DNA from: Opitutales bacterium
GTDB lineage: Bacteria; Verrucomicrobiota; Verrucomicrobiia; Opitutales; UBA2995
Assembly: GCA_022824405.1 (NCBI GenBank)
Contig: JAJDZZ010000045.1
Coordinates: 1 to 64,000 of the forward strand
Length of the DNA stretch: 64,000 nucleotides
Direction: 5' to 3'
Part shown: positions 61,874-64,000 of the stretch, in pieces
Numbering within the stretch: the stretch's first letter is position 1
How the letters are laid out: each line of letters starts with the position of its first letter
The notes under the pieces: generated by a model
What the model saw: the letters and a program-made list of their open reading frames with translations, nothing else
Told to the model about the DNA's origin: nothing
The model's database searches: none
Program-made: the position numbers and the translations under genes

Positions 61874-64000
61874 TTGAAGGCGCCCAGGATTCATCGTTTC
61901 ACCCTCATTTTTCTTCTAGGCCCTGTGTTTTTTGCCGGCCTACTAACCCGGTCGGCGGCAGGCGAAGTATCCTTCGAGAAGAATGACGGCCACCTGCAAA
62001 TCAATGTGGACGGCCAGCTTTTCGCCTATTACGTGTGGGACGATCCAGCCACTACGCGGCCGTATTTCAAGGAGGTCCACGCGGCTGGAGGGGAGGTCCG
62101 GATCACGCGCAATCATCCACCGGGGCCGGGTGACTTCGACGATCACCAAACCTATCATCCGGGCTTGTGGTGGGGATTCGGCGACGTGGGCGGAAACGAT
62201 TACTGGCGCATGAAGGCGAGGATCATTGGCGGCGATTTTATTGGGGAACCTATCGGCGGCGAAGACCGAGGTTTCTTCGCGGTGCGCAACCGGCTTTTGG
62301 CGAATGGCAGCGATGAGATCTTTTGCGAGCAGATCTGCCGTTACACGATTCTCCGGCGTCCCGTGGGCATACTTGTCATTGCCGAGAGTTCGCTCCGTCG
62401 AAATTCAGGCGACTTCTGGCTCGGCGACCAGGAGGAAATGGGTCTGGCCTTGCGGGTAGCCACTCCCATCGCCATGGCTTCCCATAAAGGCGGTCGCATT
62501 TTAAACAGCAACGGAAGCGTCGATCTGGAGGAAATTCGCACCAGGCAGTCCGACTGGTGCGATTACAGCGGTCCGATAGCCGGCCGGCATGGCGGCATGA
62601 TGGTGATGAACGATCCGGAAAATTTTCGCAGGCCTTGGTGGCATGCGGTGGATACCGGTCTGCTCATTGCCAATCCGCTGGGCGAAAGCGAACTGAACGG
62701 GCGCGGGAAGCAACGTGAAAACGTGCTGGTCAGGGCCGGGGAATCATTTCGGCTGCGGTATGGAGTTCTCGTCCATTTGGAAGACGCCGCCGCTTCCTTC
62801 GACCCGGAGGATGCCTACGGGGATTTTCTCGAAATCCTACCGTCCCTGAAACCGGGCAGCGCGCGTTTCGACGTGCCGCAATCCGGGCTTCCCCGGGTGC
62901 CGGACGGCTTCCAAATTTCAATTTACGCGAGTGAACCCCTGGTTTACAAGCCCACCTCGATTAGCTTCGACGCACGCGGCCGGCTATTCCTCGGGCAAGG
63001 CCCTCAATACCCTGAGCACGAGGTGGATTCACCCACCGACAGCGTGCATATCCTCATCGATTCCGATCGGGACGGAGTTGCGGATGAAACCAAGGTCTTC
63101 GCCAAAGGTTTTAACAGTATTCAAGGATTGGCCTGGAAGGGTGACGACCTTTACGTTGCAAACGCCCCCGATCTGACCCTCGTGCGCGACCTGGATGGAG
63201 ACGATGAAGCAGACGAATACGTGAGGATATACACCGACCTGGGAAACCGGGAGCACGCACTCCACGGATTGAACTTTGCCCCCGATGGAAAACTCTACAT
63301 GTCCAAAGGGAACTCCAAGGGCCTCAATCAGCCTGAGAAATACGGTTACGCCGCGCCCCGGGCCTTTCGGGAACTTTGGGACGTGCGGCATCCGCCCGGC
63401 GCTCCGGACATTTATCCGCCTCAGGTCTTCACCAAGGACACCTATCGAAAAAATTACCAGAACTGGAGAGACGATTGGGGCCGGGAAGGCGGAGTCCTCC
63501 GGTGCGACCCCATGGGGGAAAACCTGGAAATCGTCTCGAGGGGTTTGAGGAATCCCTGGGACATTACCCTGGATGACGGCTTCAATTGGTTGGGCACCGA
63601 CAATGACCAGACCCAGGGCGACCGCATCATAATGCCGTTTTTTGGAGCGCATTTCGGCTGGGGACATCGCTACAGCAGCCACTGGTCGGGTGAGGGAAAC
63701 CTCCCCACCGTTCCGGTCAGCGGGCCCATGTTCCCCGGATCCGGCACAGGCATAATCTATTACGCTCACCCCCATTTTCCGCCTGATTACCAGAACATTT
63801 TCTACATCAATGACTGGTTGAATGGCACCCACGTCTACCGGCCGAGATGGGATGGGGCCCTCATGCGGCCCGAGGGTGGAATTCTGGAATCCTTCGCCAG
63901 GCGTGGCGGGGACGAACTGTTATACCGTCCCACCGATCTCGAGTTCGCTCCGGACGGTTCCCTCCATATCTGCGGTTGGGGTGGGGATTATCACTACGAG
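61874..64000 (+). CDS. DUF6807 (PmoA-like) plus PVC-type dehydrogenase fusion, 3' end outside window
   Basis: An open frame of 709 codons runs to the window edge. TTG 61874 is the first plausible start and gives a signal peptide (FTLIFLLGPVFFAGLL). Residues about 33-310 form a DUF6807/PmoA-like domain: FAYYVWDDPATTRPYFKEV and FDDHQTYHPGLWWGFGDVGG. From about 335 a beta-propeller sugar-dehydrogenase-like domain starts: GFQISIYASEPLVYKPTSI, DSDRDGVADETKVFAKG, GLRNPWDITLDD and GWGHRYSSHWSG. Such proteins are typical of Planctomycetes and Verrucomicrobia and often end in a cytochrome c domain, which would lie beyond the window. Confidence 0.85.
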   Translation, partial: MKAPRIHRFTLIFLLGPVFFAGLLTRSAAGEVSFEKNDGHLQINVDGQLFAYYVWDDPATTRPYFKEVHAAGGEVRITRNHPPGPGDFDDHQTYHPGLWWGFGDVGGNDYWRMKARIIGGDFIGEPIGGEDRGFFAVRNRLLANGSDEIFCEQICRYTILRRPVGILVIAESSLRRNSGDFWLGDQEEMGLALRVATPIAMASHKGGRILNSNGSVDLEEIRTRQSDWCDYSGPIAGRHGGMMVMNDPENFRRPWWHAVDTGLLIANPLGESELNGRGKQRENVLVRAGESFRLRYGVLVHLEDAAASFDPEDAYGDFLEILPSLKPGSARFDVPQSGLPRVPDGFQISIYASEPLVYKPTSISFDARGRLFLGQGPQYPEHEVDSPTDSVHILIDSDRDGVADETKVFAKGFNSIQGLAWKGDDLYVANAPDLTLVRDLDGDDEADEYVRIYTDLGNREHALHGLNFAPDGKLYMSKGNSKGLNQPEKYGYAAPRAFRELWDVRHPPGAPDIYPPQVFTKDTYRKNYQNWRDDWGREGGVLRCDPMGENLEIVSRGLRNPWDITLDDGFNWLGTDNDQTQGDRIIMPFFGAHFGWGHRYSSHWSGEGNLPTVPVSGPMFPGSGTGIIYYAHPHFPPDYQNIFYINDWLNGTHVYRPRWDGALMRPEGGILESFARRGGDELLYRPTDLEFAPDGSLHICGWGGDYHYE

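Overview
The window looks like a chromosomal segment from a Verrucomicrobiota bacterium, probably of the Opitutae type. This is an inference from gene content, not from a search: three secreted S1 sulfatases, Tat-exported Gfo/Idh/MocA oxidoreductases, a DUF1080 protein, a sialate-O-acetylesterase-like SGNH enzyme, a DUF6807 plus PVC-type dehydrogenase fusion, and a Gram-negative envelope set (BamA, Skp/OmpH, LpxD, TonB receptor).

Layout. (1) 1-26.9 kb is an accessory region in which single genes are separated by unusual mosaic intergenic repeats. It holds the tail of an IS110-type transposase, a Fic protein, two DUF4143 ATPases (one a wrecked remnant), VapBC, an outer-membrane barrel, a lyase-like beta-helix protein with a suspected frameshift, two sulfatases, a TIM-barrel isomerase, SCO1, Gfo/Idh, an MFS transporter, PhoD, GlpK, a pRiA4b ORF-3-like protein, an AbiE toxin-antitoxin pair and two tRNAs (Pro-CGG, Asn-GTT). 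(2) 27.2-36.4 kb is a compact, repeat-free housekeeping run on the + strand: rplY, pth, rpsF, ssb, rplI, dnaB, bamA, ompH, lpxD, prs, with many overlaps. (3) 36.4-39.2 kb carries a His/Glu-rich TonB receptor, probably for zinc, behind a small His-rich exported protein. (4) 40.8-48.1 kb is a carbohydrate-uptake locus: a five-gene minus-strand operon (dctPQM, SGNH esterase, Gfo/Idh) facing a sulfatase. (5) 49.3-57.0 kb is a complete thiamine operon behind a TPP riboswitch: thiC, thiS, a TenI-like ThiE paralogue, thiE, thiG, thiH, thiF, thiD. (6) 57.1-61.7 kb is a small defence/toxin cluster: an AbrB-type antitoxin joined to the C-terminal half of a SWIM zinc-finger protein, a PaeR7I/XhoI-type restriction-modification pair, and a VapB antitoxin whose PIN toxin is cut short. 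(7) The window ends inside the DUF6807/PVC dehydrogenase gene.

The most unusual signal is the intergenic DNA. About eight short 'words' recur in changing order and orientation in nearly every gap of the accessory regions: a GGCGCC/AATTAGGAAT element, CCTCTGTGTCC/GGTTAATC, CTCTCGCCAAGAGCGC, ATCCGTG, AACATGGATTAACAAG, GGCTGAAGGC, GATCACGATTA, and GGGGGACA hairpins. They often begin inside the last codons of a gene and supply its stop codon. REP-like GTAGGAG hairpins and two MITE-like segments accompany them, one bounded by 18-bp inverted ends inside the thiamine operon and one by 27-bp ends at 1.6-1.9 kb. The housekeeping run has none of this.
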